Below, piece by piece: positions 35,947-45,596 of a stretch of DNA of 64,000 nt (position 1 is its first letter; every line of letters begins with the position of its first letter). The stretch spans positions 70,101-134,100 of the forward strand of contig DJGZ01000041.1 in assembly GCA_002433025.1 (NCBI GenBank), in the 5' to 3' direction. This DNA is from Bacteroidales bacterium UBA5833 (GTDB lineage Bacteria; Bacteroidota; Bacteroidia; Bacteroidales; Lentimicrobiaceae). Position numbers and translations under genes: made by a program. Under the pieces are notes generated by a model, which saw only the letters and a program-made list of their open reading frames with translations, made no database searches and was not told where the DNA came from.

Positions 35947-35954
35947 CAAAGGTA
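35947..35954 (-). promoter_or_regulatory. Candidate -7 element for the helicase gene
   Basis: On the minus strand it reads TACCTTTG, matching TAnnTTTG, only 4 bp before the start codon. The message would be close to leaderless. Confidence 0.45.
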
Positions 35955-36298
35955 ATTAATAGCAGGTAAACCATTGATCCTGATAATCGGGAAGATGCTC
36001 CGGGACTATATGACTGCAGCAGCACAAATTTTTTATCAAGCATTTATCTGCATGAACATAACGCTATGATCAGCATATCCGCTGCCGGAACTATGCAGCC
36101 TTGGCCATTTATAATCAGCAATTCCGGATTCCATGTCAGCAAATCAACAATAGAATTTCAGAATCCGGAAGATCGATGGTCAACGCATATACTTAGTTAA
36201 CAGATATTTTATCAAAAAATAGCCTGTAAACGGCTATATAATTAGGCCTGATCAGAATAATTCGTTTACAATGAAAACCAAAGGTCGGGTAATCTGAT
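35955..36298. other. Non-coding gap with one inverted repeat
   Basis: No gene is evident. TTCCGGATTC (36122-36131) and GAATCCGGAA (36161-36170) are perfect 10-bp inverted copies separated by 29 nt, of unknown role. Confidence 0.5.
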
Positions 36299-36306
36299 TA
36301 AATTTG
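36299..36306 (+). promoter_or_regulatory. Candidate -7 element (TAAATTTG) for the Na/Pi cotransporter
   Basis: TAAATTTG matches TAnnTTTG and lies 38 bp before the start. The gene also has a strong GGGAGGAG ribosome-binding site at 36331-36338. Confidence 0.5.
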
Positions 36307-36344
36307 CATTTGATAACGTATTTAACCGCCGGGAGGAGATTCAC

Positions 36345-38042
36345 ATGAGCAATGCTAACCTGTTACTGGATATGCTTACCATTCTTGGAGCCCTAACACT
36401 TTTCCTTTTCGGAATGAAAATGATGAGCGAAAGCCTTCAGCGGATTTCGGGCAGGCGGCTGAGAAATATATTCACCAACATTGCATCCAACAGGGTAAAA
36501 GCGATTGTCGCCGGACTGCTGGTTACCGGTATTATACAATCCTCGTCCGCTGTTACCGTCATGCTCGTAAGTTTTGTGAACGCCGGGCTTTTCTCGCTTA
36601 CCCAGGCGCTGGGGATTATGATGGGGGCGAACATCGGCACCACCATAACTGCATGGCTTATTACCATTTTCGGTTTCAAATTTGAATTTACTTTCATTCT
36701 TTTGCCGGTACTGGGATTGAGCCTTCCTCTGTTATTCTTCCCGGGAGCCCGCACCCGATCGGTTGGTGAGTTTATCCTTGGTTTTGCCATCCTGTTTCTG
36801 GGGCTTCAGTTTATGAAGGATGCCATGCCCGGCATCGACGAACATTCACCACTGATTGAAGCGCTCACCTCCATATCCGGCAACGGTTTCTTCAGGTATC
36901 TGATGTTTGCCGGAGCCGGCTTGCTGGTCACCCTGCTGATTCAATCATCAAGTGCAACCATTGCGCTCACTTTCGTACTCTGCAATGCCGGTTATATTGA
37001 TTACAATGCTGCAGCCGCCATGGTCCTCGGCGAAAACCTCGGCACCACAATCACAGCGAATATTGCTGCAGTCATGGCAAACCGTGCTGCAAAACGTCTG
37101 GCATTGGGTCATACACTTTTCAACCTTACCGGCCTCATCTGGGTTTTTGCATTTTTCAACTTTTTTGTTCAACTGAGCTATAATGCCGCAGATTATATTA
37201 CCGGACACTCACCCATTCCAACTGAGGCAATATATCCGCTCGGTCTTTCGGTTTTTCATACCGGCTTCAATCTGATCAACACAATCATACTCACAGGTTT
37301 TACCCCCCTAATCGGCAAATTCCTCGAGATCATTATCCCATACAAGCCCGGTGAGAAGAAAAGTTACAGGCTTCGTTATTTTAAGTCCAGGTTTATGGCA
37401 ATGATCGAAGTGGATATACTGCAGGCGCGGGAAGAGATATACAGCTTTGGCAGGCATGTGGCCTATATGTTCAGTCTGATCCCTGAATACCTGACCGAGA
37501 AAAGGGAAGGCAAATATGAAAAAATTCAGAAGAAGATCTATAAATGTGAGGAACAATCGGATAATCTGGAGCGTGAGATAACGGAATACATTACACGCAT
37601 AGCTGAAAACGACCTTACCGAAGCCAATTCAAGAAAGATCAGGGCAATGCTGAAGATTACGGATGACATGGAAAGCATTGCCGACCAGTGTATGCAGATG
37701 GAACGGACCATCAGGAAGAAAAATGAAGCAAAAGCCTGGTTCACCCAGGAAATGCGGGAAGACCTTTTTGCCCTTTTTGAACTTGTTAAACAGGCACTCG
37801 ACACAATGAATGAAAACCTTTCGCGGGATTACAGGCCGGGCATTCTGGCTAAAGCCACCGAAAAGGAATTGCTGATCAATGAATTGCGCGACAAGCTTAT
37901 CGATCTGAACAAACAAAGGATAGATGAAGGGGAGCACACTTACAAAAATGCAGCCTATTATGCAGAGCTGCTGAATCAGTGCGAAAAACTTGCCGACCAC
38001 ATCATCAACATCAACCAGGCGATTGCAAGTAATATAAAATAG
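36345..38042 (+). CDS. Na+/phosphate cotransporter (NptA/PNaS family) with C-terminal PhoU-like domain
   Basis: A 565-residue inner-membrane protein. Two inverted repeats each hold the family signature QSSSA, at residues 65-69 (GIIQSSSAVTVML) and 200-204 (LLIQSSSATIALTF), which line the Na+/phosphate site. About eight helices reach to residue 330. The C-terminal 200 residues form a helical PhoU-like domain (MLKITDDMESIADQCMQMER), proposed to control uptake. The next gene is a second, unrelated phosphate transporter. Confidence 0.92.
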   Translation: MSNANLLLDMLTILGALTLFLFGMKMMSESLQRISGRRLRNIFTNIASNRVKAIVAGLLVTGIIQSSSAVTVMLVSFVNAGLFSLTQALGIMMGANIGTTITAWLITIFGFKFEFTFILLPVLGLSLPLLFFPGARTRSVGEFILGFAILFLGLQFMKDAMPGIDEHSPLIEALTSISGNGFFRYLMFAGAGLLVTLLIQSSSATIALTFVLCNAGYIDYNAAAAMVLGENLGTTITANIAAVMANRAAKRLALGHTLFNLTGLIWVFAFFNFFVQLSYNAADYITGHSPIPTEAIYPLGLSVFHTGFNLINTIILTGFTPLIGKFLEIIIPYKPGEKKSYRLRYFKSRFMAMIEVDILQAREEIYSFGRHVAYMFSLIPEYLTEKREGKYEKIQKKIYKCEEQSDNLEREITEYITRIAENDLTEANSRKIRAMLKITDDMESIADQCMQMERTIRKKNEAKAWFTQEMREDLFALFELVKQALDTMNENLSRDYRPGILAKATEKELLINELRDKLIDLNKQRIDEGEHTYKNAAYYAELLNQCEKLADHIININQAIASNIK

Positions 38043-38052
38043 ACCGGCTGAA

Positions 38053-38071
38053 TTAACATTAACTTAACATT
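38053..38071 (+). promoter_or_regulatory. Pho-box-like direct repeat upstream of the PiT gene
   Basis: TTAACATT occurs at 38053-38060 and again at 38064-38071, an exact 11-bp period. An 11-bp direct-repeat spacing is the hallmark of PhoB operators. The pair lies about 30 bp before the -7 element at 38101, a usual activator position. No PhoB gene is in the window, so this is inference. Confidence 0.45.
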
Positions 38072-38100
38072 GGAATCAGGGTAATTCAGGCCAGCCTCCT

Positions 38101-38108
38101 TAATTTTG
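38101..38108 (+). promoter_or_regulatory. Candidate -7 element (TAATTTTG) for the PiT gene
   Basis: TAATTTTG matches TAnnTTTG and lies 23 bp before the start codon at 38132. Confidence 0.55.
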
Positions 38109-38131
38109 CGCTCATTTAATCTGGTCCTTAA

Positions 38132-40402
38132 ATGGAAGGTATTTATCTGATCTTTGTCGCCGTACTTTTCCTCCTGGCATTTTCCGACCTGATGGTAGGT
38201 GTTGCCAATGATGCTGTAAACTTTCTGAACTCCGCCGTCGGCGCCAAGGCCGCCTCCTTTAAAACCGTACTGATTGTAGCCAGCGTCGGGGTATTGGTTG
38301 GTGCGACTTTTTCAAGCGGATTGATGGAAATTGCCAGGAAGGGGCTCTTTTTCCCGGGCATGTTCAGTTTTAATGAAGTGATCATCATTTTTCTTGCCGT
38401 CATGATCACGGATGTCATCTTGCTTGACATGTTCAATACCTTTGGTTTACCTACATCCACAACTGTATCCATAGTCTTCGAGTTGCTCGGTGCATCTGTA
38501 GCCATTGCCATAATCAAGATCACCGGTTCGGAACAGACGATGCAGGACATCGGACAGTACATCAATTCAGCCAAAGCCCTTGCCATTATCACCGGTATTC
38601 TTGTATCCGTTGCCATAGCATTCAGTGTGGGGGCTCTGGTTCAATATATTACAAGGGTGCTGTTTACCTTTAATCTGAGGTTTAACCTGAAATACTTCGG
38701 CGCTTTGTGGGGCGGAATGGCCATCACCGGAATCACCTATTTTATGCTGATCAAGGGTGCCAAAGGAGCTTCATTTATTACCTCCGACACCCTGAGCTAC
38801 ATCAGTGCGAATACCGGCATGATCCTGCTGGCCAGTTTTGCGGGATGGACCGTGATTTTGCAGATACTCATGTTACTTTTCCGGCTGAATGTACTGAAAG
38901 TTATCGTATTGGCCGGTACTTTCGCCCTGGCTATGGCTTTTGCCGGAAATGACCTGGTGAACTTTATCGGGGTTCCCCTGGCAGGACTGAAGGCATTACA
39001 ATTATTCAATGCTGCTCCCGGCGCCGACCCCAACACATTTCTGATGACCGGTCTGGCAGAGGATGTAAAAACGGAGACCTGGATGTTGCTCATTGCCGGT
39101 GTTGTAATGGCTATAACCCTTTGGACTTCAAAAAAAGCCCGGTCAGTGATTGAAACATCGGTTGATCTGAGCCGTCAGGGAGAAGGTGCGGAAAGGTTCA
39201 ATTCCTCCATTCTTTCAAGAAACCTGGTCAGGGGCGCCATGAATGTTTCATCCGCCATCAGCCGTTTCATGCCCGATAGAGTGAACTTCTGGATAGAAAA
39301 ACGATTCAACCCGCCTGACGAAACTACCGTGGCGCAAATGCCCGAAGGTGCAGCCTTCGATATGCTCAGGGCCAGTGTTAACCTGGTGGTGGCAAGTATG
39401 CTGATTGCACTGGGGACTTCACTCAAGCTTCCGCTGTCAACAACCTATGTAACTTTTATGGTTGCAATGGGAACCTCACTGGCCGACCGGGCATGGGGCC
39501 GTGAAAGTGCCGTATACCGCATTACAGGAGTGCTTTCGGTAATCGGCGGATGGTTTTTCACTGCGCTGGCTGCTTTTACGGTTGCGTTGGTCGCCGCTTC
39601 AATATTGTATTACGGAGGACTGGTCGCCACTTTTGCACTCCTGCTGCTGGTCGGTTTCCTGATTTACCGCACCCATCGCATTCACCTCAGAAGAACAAAC
39701 GAGCGTAAAGCCGACGAAGCCATTGATGCACTGCCTGATGAACTAAGCACAGAAACCATCATCGTAAGATGTTCGCTTACCATACAACAGGTGCTTGAAC
39801 AAAGTCTTGCCATTTTTAAAGAAACCCTTATGGGCCTGATGGATGAAGACAGAAAGGTTCTGAAAAACGCCAAAAGCGGCTCTGAAGACCTGAATGTATC
39901 TACAAAACGGCTTAAAAACCAGATCAGCAAAACATTGTCGCACCTGCGCGAAGATTCCGTTGAATCAGGGCATTATTATGTACAGGCCATCGACTACCTG
40001 CGCGAGATAAACCATTGCATCTCATTCATCACAATGCCGAGTTTTGAACATGTTGAAAACAATCACCGGCCGATGATACCGGTTCAGATAGAAGAACTGT
40101 CAAGGCTGAACGGTGAAATATCCCTGCTTTTCGGCGAAGTGATGAATATGCTGAAGAAAAAGAATTATGATGATTTTGACATGATTGTTGCCAGACAGCA
40201 AAATATACAGCGGATCATCGAGGAAACAAGAAAAAAGCAGGTGAAGCGGATTAAGAACTCGGAAACCGGAACCCGGAACAGTATCCTCTATCTGAATATC
40301 CTTGCTGAAATTAAGAACCTCACCCTTTACACCCTTAACCTGCTGAAATCAAGCCGGGATTTTGAGCTTTCATCCCGCATCACTAACAAAAACGCTGAAT
40401 AA
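38132..40402 (+). CDS. PiT-family inorganic phosphate transporter with long C-terminal cytoplasmic domain
   Basis: A 756-residue protein of the PHO4/PiT family. Signature repeats are GVANDAVNFLNSAVG (residues 23-37) and FAGNDLVNFIGVPLAG (near 273), the GxNDxxN motifs that bind phosphate. A further membrane segment (LPLSTTYVTFMVAMGTSLADRAWG) is near residue 430. From about 530 the protein becomes a soluble helical region resembling PhoU/DUF47, which lengthens it well past the usual 400-530 residues of simple PiT proteins. Its promoter carries a Pho-box-like repeat, and a strong terminator follows. Confidence 0.92.
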   Translation: MEGIYLIFVAVLFLLAFSDLMVGVANDAVNFLNSAVGAKAASFKTVLIVASVGVLVGATFSSGLMEIARKGLFFPGMFSFNEVIIIFLAVMITDVILLDMFNTFGLPTSTTVSIVFELLGASVAIAIIKITGSEQTMQDIGQYINSAKALAIITGILVSVAIAFSVGALVQYITRVLFTFNLRFNLKYFGALWGGMAITGITYFMLIKGAKGASFITSDTLSYISANTGMILLASFAGWTVILQILMLLFRLNVLKVIVLAGTFALAMAFAGNDLVNFIGVPLAGLKALQLFNAAPGADPNTFLMTGLAEDVKTETWMLLIAGVVMAITLWTSKKARSVIETSVDLSRQGEGAERFNSSILSRNLVRGAMNVSSAISRFMPDRVNFWIEKRFNPPDETTVAQMPEGAAFDMLRASVNLVVASMLIALGTSLKLPLSTTYVTFMVAMGTSLADRAWGRESAVYRITGVLSVIGGWFFTALAAFTVALVAASILYYGGLVATFALLLLVGFLIYRTHRIHLRRTNERKADEAIDALPDELSTETIIVRCSLTIQQVLEQSLAIFKETLMGLMDEDRKVLKNAKSGSEDLNVSTKRLKNQISKTLSHLREDSVESGHYYVQAIDYLREINHCISFITMPSFEHVENNHRPMIPVQIEELSRLNGEISLLFGEVMNMLKKKNYDDFDMIVARQQNIQRIIEETRKKQVKRIKNSETGTRNSILYLNILAEIKNLTLYTLNLLKSSRDFELSSRITNKNAE

Positions 40403-40434
40403 TCATTATTTTTTCAGATATCGACCTGTAAATG

Positions 40435-40470
40435 AAAATGCTTCCGGTTTCTGATTTCCGGAAGCATTTT
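40435..40470 (+). terminator. Hairpin terminator after the PiT gene
   Basis: AAAATGCTTCCGG and CCGGAAGCATTTT form a 13-bp stem with a 10-nt loop. The sequence is T-rich on both sides, so it could also serve the convergent gene ending at 40617. Confidence 0.85.
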
Positions 40471-40616
40471 GGTTTTGATTAAACGACTGATAAACCCTGG
40501 ATTTCCCAAATACGCTCATCGCTCATTACCAGAATTTCCAGACAGCTATTTCTCTGGTTTTAGTGAGGTGATGATTTTATTACAGCCCTTTCTTCAGCCA
40601 ATGTTTTGTAAGATAA

Positions 40617-43211
40617 TTACAAGATCAGGATCTTCTTCGAAACCGTGTGATTGTCCGAAGTAACTTTAACCAGGTAATAACCGGGGGCAGGTTTACTGCG
40701 ATTCAGGACATCCAGCTGGATGGTATTCAACCCTGCCGACAAAGAAATATCCTGAACTGAAGTAATTATGCGTCCCTTCAGGTCAATCAGACTGATTACC
40801 GCCTTTTGCCCGGCATATGAACTGATCTTTGCCCAGCAGCCACCTGCCTGCTCCGTATCATAAGGCTGCGGGTAAACGTTAACCAACGTCAGCGATGACG
40901 ATGGTTCCGGCAATTGGGGCACATCCACGCTCAGATCAGCAAGGTTGAGCCGGTAAGCGGAAAGCCCGTAAGTACCGATTACCAGCATCTCTTCAGCATC
41001 ATGAATTTTCATAGTAGTGACCGGCACATTTCCCAAACCCTGGTTCATACTTTCCCAACTTTGTCCGTAATCTTTGCTCATAAAAACACCGGCATCCGTC
41101 CCGACGAAATATCTGCCCGGCCTGGTCGGATCTGCTGCAAATGCATTAACGGGAAGTTCCGGAAGGTTGTTGCTGATGGGTTCCCAGGTGTTGCCAAGGT
41201 CGGTCGAGCGATAAACGTGCGCCAATGGCTCATCCCAACGAAAGCCCGAACAGGTTGCGTAGATGGTATTTACATCAAAAGGATCCGCTGCCACCCGGGT
41301 AATCCAGCGGTCAGGAAGACCCGCGCTGATATCTGTCCAAAGTGCCCCGCCATCCACACTGATATGCACCTTGCCGTCGTCGGTGCCGGCAAGCACGATG
41401 TCAGGATCAATGACCGACACTGCCAGGGTGCTGATGGTATGATAGGTACTGCCGTCATCCCCCCTGGTCAGGTCCTGGCTTACCGCGCTCCAGTAATTGC
41501 CTCCGTTGGAGGTCCTCCATACACGGTAAGTACCGAAATAGAGAATATTGGGATTCTGAGGATGCATAACCACCGGCGCCGACCAGTTTACCCTGTCGTT
41601 TGACCAGGCTCCCCCAATATAGGACATTGAATTGCCGTAATTGATCGATTTATGCAGCATCCCCCACTGATATTCAGCATAAACCACATTTGAACGGGTA
41701 TAATCGACCAGCGAATAAAAACCATCACCCCCAAGAATGGCATCCCATCCGTCCGCGCTTCCCGCTGAAGTCCTGATGGTGTTGTTGTCCTGCGTCCCGC
41801 CTATCAGCCGGGCCGGATTCAGGTAATCTATCTCGATATCATAGAATTGGGTAATGGGCAGATTATTTACCCAGGTCCAGTTCAGCCCCATATCATCGCT
41901 GTAATAGAATCCTCCGTCGTTGCCTTCATAGACCCTTCCGGTTGATGGATGAATATAGAGCGCATGGTGATCTACATGGATTTCATCTGAATTGTAATAC
42001 CCCGCCAACTGGGTGTAGCTGTCGCCTCCGTTGGTGGAATAATAAAGGTCAACGCCAAGCAGGTAAATCACATCAGGATTCACCGGGTTCACCCGGATTT
42101 GTCCGAAATACCATCCGAAGGAACTGTTCATGCCTTGAATGGCATTGTCATTGGTACGTGTCCAGCTCTGGCCTCCGTTGACAGTGCGGTAAACCGCCTC
42201 TCCTGAGTTGTTGTCGAAAAATGCGTATAGCCTTTCGGGATCTGAAGGGGAAATAGCCAGACCGATACGCCCCACCTGATTTCCCTGGGGCAATCCGCCC
42301 TGCAGTTTCGTCCAGGTATCGCCCCCGTTGACAGTCATCCAGATACCGGATGAGGGACCGAAAGAACGCCGGTAGTTAAGTCCGCGCATGCGTTCCCACA
42401 TGGCGGCATAAAGAATGTCGGGATTTGCCGGATGCTGAACCAGATCGATGCCGGAAGCGGAGTCGTTTACAAAAAGCACCTGCTCCCAGGTAGCCCCTCC
42501 ATTGGTGGTCCTGTAGATCCCCCGGTTGTTGTCGGGCGTAAACAGGTTTCCGCAGGCAGCCGCAAAAACCCTTTCTTCGTTTTGATGGTCAATAATGATG
42601 CGCCCGATATAGGCCGATTCATCCAACCCTGTATGTGTCCAGGTGTCACCGCCGTCGGTCGATTTATAAATTCCGTCTCCCCTGAAACTCTGGCTTGAGG
42701 CATTGGCCTCTCCGGTTCCGGCATAAACCAGATCAGTATTCTGACGGCCGATAGCAAGATCGCCGATGGAGATGGTAGCCGCCTGATCGAAAATATTTGT
42801 CCAGCTGACTCCGGAATTATCTGTCTTAAATATTCCACCGGAAGCCGTACCGACATAAATTGTCGAAAATGAGCCGGCCGGCATTTCTATGTCGGTGATC
42901 CGTCCGCCGATATTAGTCGGCCCTGCGGGCTCCCAGCTATAAGAACCGCGCGACAGGCTTCGGTGCATCTGATGTGCTTCCCTGACAGCCTTAAGATAAT
43001 GTTCTGTTTTTATCCGCCCCTGAGGATAGGTTCGCTGCCTTGACAGCCAATCGTTGGGAAGGTATCCGGGTTCCTTTTTCAAACCCGTGCGTGCCAGCAT
43101 GTGATGACCCTCCTTTTCCTGACGGGGAGCCTGTAAATATAGCCAGACACCTCCTCCAAGCAGGATCAGAAGAAAAAAAACAACAGGATAATGGCGATAA
43201 TTTGCTTTCAT
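40617..43211 (-). CDS. Secreted BNR/sortilin-like beta-propeller protein with T9SS tail
   Basis: A protein of about 864 residues from ATG 43211 (an ATG at 43229 adds six). One N-terminal membrane/signal segment is followed by many BNR (Asp-box) repeats such as YKSTDGGDTWTH, YRTTNGGATWEQ and YRTVNGGQSWTR, which build a sialidase- or Vps10-like propeller. A T9SS-type domain closes the protein (VNVYPQPYD to KILIL). It has an extra insertion of about seven residues after PQPYD, compared with the usual YPNPxxG. Proteins of this plan are common and abundant in Bacteroidota; enzyme activity is not implied by the fold. Confidence 0.85.
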   Translation of the reverse strand: MKANYRHYPVVFFLLILLGGGVWLYLQAPRQEKEGHHMLARTGLKKEPGYLPNDWLSRQRTYPQGRIKTEHYLKAVREAHQMHRSLSRGSYSWEPAGPTNIGGRITDIEMPAGSFSTIYVGTASGGIFKTDNSGVSWTNIFDQAATISIGDLAIGRQNTDLVYAGTGEANASSQSFRGDGIYKSTDGGDTWTHTGLDESAYIGRIIIDHQNEERVFAAACGNLFTPDNNRGIYRTTNGGATWEQVLFVNDSASGIDLVQHPANPDILYAAMWERMRGLNYRRSFGPSSGIWMTVNGGDTWTKLQGGLPQGNQVGRIGLAISPSDPERLYAFFDNNSGEAVYRTVNGGQSWTRTNDNAIQGMNSSFGWYFGQIRVNPVNPDVIYLLGVDLYYSTNGGDSYTQLAGYYNSDEIHVDHHALYIHPSTGRVYEGNDGGFYYSDDMGLNWTWVNNLPITQFYDIEIDYLNPARLIGGTQDNNTIRTSAGSADGWDAILGGDGFYSLVDYTRSNVVYAEYQWGMLHKSINYGNSMSYIGGAWSNDRVNWSAPVVMHPQNPNILYFGTYRVWRTSNGGNYWSAVSQDLTRGDDGSTYHTISTLAVSVIDPDIVLAGTDDGKVHISVDGGALWTDISAGLPDRWITRVAADPFDVNTIYATCSGFRWDEPLAHVYRSTDLGNTWEPISNNLPELPVNAFAADPTRPGRYFVGTDAGVFMSKDYGQSWESMNQGLGNVPVTTMKIHDAEEMLVIGTYGLSAYRLNLADLSVDVPQLPEPSSSLTLVNVYPQPYDTEQAGGCWAKISSYAGQKAVISLIDLKGRIITSVQDISLSAGLNTIQLDVLNRSKPAPGYYLVKVTSDNHTVSKKILIL

Positions 43212-43298
43212 TTTCAATGTTTTAGGCATTTATCAAAATTTAAATCCGATTTTCATCAGTAAACTGTTCAAACTAAATTGAAACAATTGTTTCAGAAT

Positions 43299-44543
43299 CT
43301 ATCTGTGATTCTTCCTGAAACTAAACGGCCTGAGATATGTGAGTCTTCGCCAGACCCATTCAGCCGGGCCGAACCTGAATTCCGAAATCCAGTAACGACT
43401 GTAAAAAATCTGCAGGGAAAATATCAGCACAACAAGGGCAATTCCCTGAAGGGTATTCAGTTTCCCGGACAATCCGAGTCCATACGACAGGAATATCGTG
43501 GTACAAATCAAAGACTGCAACAGGTAGTTGGTGAGCGCCATCCGGCCGACAGGAACCAGGGCATTCCACAGCCGGGAGAGTCGTCCTTTTTCGAAAAGAA
43601 TAATGATCAAACCGATATAGGAAAGAGTAAGTGCAGGCGCCCCGACGGCGTGCGAAAATGACGCAAGCACGCTCATCCCGCCGGGCATAGCCATTTCGGC
43701 ATGCCAGGAAGCATAGGTATAAACAGCCTCTCCCGCTATCCCGATGGGCAGGCTTAGTGGCAAGCATTTTCTGAAAAAGGAGGCGTTTGCAGCATTTGAA
43801 ACGGCCAGATTCTTCCGGGCAGCCAGCATTCCGAACAAGAATGTACCAAGCACAGCCGGATAAAAAAACAACAATCCGGGCAACAGGGCTATCCATTCAT
43901 TAATCCTTGCATTGACAATTTCGCTGAAACTTCCATGTCCGTATGCCAGCCGTGATCGTTCAATCATCTCACTGATTGTGCGGGAACTTTCAGCGGCAGA
44001 GGCATCAATAGCTGCTTTCCCTTCAGGAAACGATGAACCCAGGACCATCATTCCCCAGGTGAGTGCCATAATGATCGCCGGCAGCAAAATCAGTACCAAG
44101 CCCCAGACAGCCACTTTTGTGTCGGATAACTTCCTGAACAGCAAAAGAAAAAAACCGAAGATGGCATAAAAAAACAGGATATCACCTGCCCACAGCAACA
44201 CAATATGAAGCACTCCGATCAGAAGAAGAACTGTAAGTCTCCTCCTGTAGACCGGGATTATTGAACCGGTTACCGCCTTTTTGTTTAAAAAAATCCAGAA
44301 ACCATAGCCAAATAGCAGCGAGAACAGGGTGTAAAATTTGCCTTCGAAAAGAAATCTTATAAGCAGGTCAGGTATAAGCAAAAACAACGGCTGATCCAAA
44401 GATGGCTTCAACATCATCACACTGACGGGATGGATAAATATCTTCATATTCACCATCAGGATTCCGAAGATCGCGAATCCCCGTAAAATATCCAAAAGAA
44501 TGATCCTTTCGGAAGCAGGCAAGGGTGAGGTCAGGTTTTTCAT
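43299..44543 (-). CDS. DUF418-family membrane protein
   Basis: A 414-residue protein with about 10-12 transmembrane helices. The N-terminal motif LLDILRGFAIFGILMVNM and the C-terminal GRMALTNYLLQSL...PAEWVWRRLTY are characteristic of the DUF418/YeiB family, related to acyltransferase-like membrane proteins. The function is unknown; some members sit near transport or lipid genes. No promoter was found. Confidence 0.85.
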   Translation of the reverse strand: MKNLTSPLPASERIILLDILRGFAIFGILMVNMKIFIHPVSVMMLKPSLDQPLFLLIPDLLIRFLFEGKFYTLFSLLFGYGFWIFLNKKAVTGSIIPVYRRRLTVLLLIGVLHIVLLWAGDILFFYAIFGFFLLLFRKLSDTKVAVWGLVLILLPAIIMALTWGMMVLGSSFPEGKAAIDASAAESSRTISEMIERSRLAYGHGSFSEIVNARINEWIALLPGLLFFYPAVLGTFLFGMLAARKNLAVSNAANASFFRKCLPLSLPIGIAGEAVYTYASWHAEMAMPGGMSVLASFSHAVGAPALTLSYIGLIIILFEKGRLSRLWNALVPVGRMALTNYLLQSLICTTIFLSYGLGLSGKLNTLQGIALVVLIFSLQIFYSRYWISEFRFGPAEWVWRRLTYLRPFSFRKNHR

Positions 44544-44657
44544 CTTAATGCTCCGACAATTAGAACTACATTGAAAAGCAAGGCTGAAGCCAGGCCTGAA
44601 ACTGATATCTTAACAGGAGAATCCCCGGGGTTGCGGGATTCACCTTTCCATCAGCCA

Positions 44658-45065
44658 TCAACGCGCATGCATAACAACCAGTGTATCAAACATAACCGGC
44701 TTCGACCTCGACTGGGCGGCAAAAATATAAACGCCGGCCGTATCGGGAATAAACCGGAACGTGCTGTCTTTGGTAACGTAAATTTCCGGACATACTCCGT
44801 CATGGGATTCGTACAAACCTGAAGCATTTACCAGGTAAAGCGTATCGTTATACGGATAGCAGTATAATTCGAGTTGCGACCAGCAGCCATTCGGGGCGCC
44901 CGCCCGTGCATAAACCGGCACCGTATCCCCTGTCATTGCGCTGTCGGGGACAGACAATACATCTATATCAACATAATCATAATACCGGGAATAATGTTCA
45001 CCGCCAAGGTCGCAAGAGGCAAATACAAGCGGAAACAAAAACAGCATGAGGGGTAGTTTTTTCAT
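44658..45065 (-). CDS. Small predicted lipoprotein of unknown function
   Basis: A 135-residue protein with a clear lipobox: MKKLPLMLFLFPLVFASC, with Cys18 as the lipidated residue. An acidic, tyrosine-rich region follows. Three further cysteines (CWSQLELYCY, VCPEIY) may form disulfides. The family is not recognised. Downstream, GAATCCC/GGGATTC (44619-44641) forms a hairpin without a U tract. Confidence 0.75.
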   Translation of the reverse strand: MKKLPLMLFLFPLVFASCDLGGEHYSRYYDYVDIDVLSVPDSAMTGDTVPVYARAGAPNGCWSQLELYCYPYNDTLYLVNASGLYESHDGVCPEIYVTKDSTFRFIPDTAGVYIFAAQSRSKPVMFDTLVVMHAR

Positions 45066-45097
45066 GTTTGTAAAGAGATCAGGCAGAATTGCAGATA

Positions 45098-45105
45098 CAA
45101 AAATA
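45098..45105 (-). promoter_or_regulatory. Candidate -7 element for the lipoprotein gene
   Basis: On the minus strand it reads TATTTTTG, matching TAnnTTTG, 32 bp before the start codon. Confidence 0.45.
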
Positions 45106-45154
45106 GGATAACTGACGGATTATGACACACAACAGGGACAAATTCAGGAAGTTG

Positions 45155-45457
45155 TCAGAATTCATAATCGGCAACGGCCATTTTGGGGCATTTACTCCGG
45201 TTCCATTCCAAAAATGCCAGGTGAGCCGGGTGAAGCTGATATGCTTTCAGGGCATCCGTACCGGCAAATTCACTTACCAGCACAAGATCGGCAGCTTTCG
45301 GGTCAACAGCGATATTCCGGTGAATTTCAAAATTCAGAATACCGGGAATAAGCGCCGGAAGCAATTGAAGCTGGTAACTGACTTCCTCCAGTAAATCCGA
45401 GGCACCTGCCTCCCCTAATCCTGGCAATAACCTGAAGAATACGATGTGTTTTATCAT
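45155..45457 (-). CDS. Dabb-family (stress-responsive A/B barrel) protein
   Basis: A 100-residue dimeric alpha-beta barrel protein. The N-terminal MIKHIVFFRLLPG and the later DLVLVSEFAGTDALKAYQLHPAHLAF are the two signature blocks of the Dabb domain (Pfam PF07876). Members range from stress proteins to small enzymes; no specific activity can be inferred. Confidence 0.88.
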   Translation of the reverse strand: MIKHIVFFRLLPGLGEAGASDLLEEVSYQLQLLPALIPGILNFEIHRNIAVDPKAADLVLVSEFAGTDALKAYQLHPAHLAFLEWNRSKCPKMAVADYEF

Positions 45458-45470
45458 ACCGGTTTTGATA

Positions 45471-45478
45471 CAAAGTTA
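45471..45478 (-). promoter_or_regulatory. Candidate -7 element for the Dabb gene
   Basis: On the minus strand it reads TAACTTTG, matching TAnnTTTG, 13 bp before the start codon. Confidence 0.5.
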
Positions 45479-45588
45479 TTAAAAGAATCATTTAATGAAC
45501 CGCAAACACTGCAAAATCCGGAACCCGGGCCTGAAAAAACCTTACACAGAATTCGGGATCAAACCCTTGATTTAATAAAGAGATAATG

Positions 45589-45596
45589 TAATTTTG
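45589..45596 (+). promoter_or_regulatory. Candidate -7 element (TAATTTTG) with a long leader before the SAM hydroxide adenosyltransferase
   Basis: TAATTTTG matches TAnnTTTG and lies about 190 bp before the start at 45790. The leader contains a GGAGAA/TTCTCC hairpin (45632-45650) and no gene. I do not recognise a riboswitch class. The rest of the gap from 45479 holds nothing else I can name. Confidence 0.4.
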
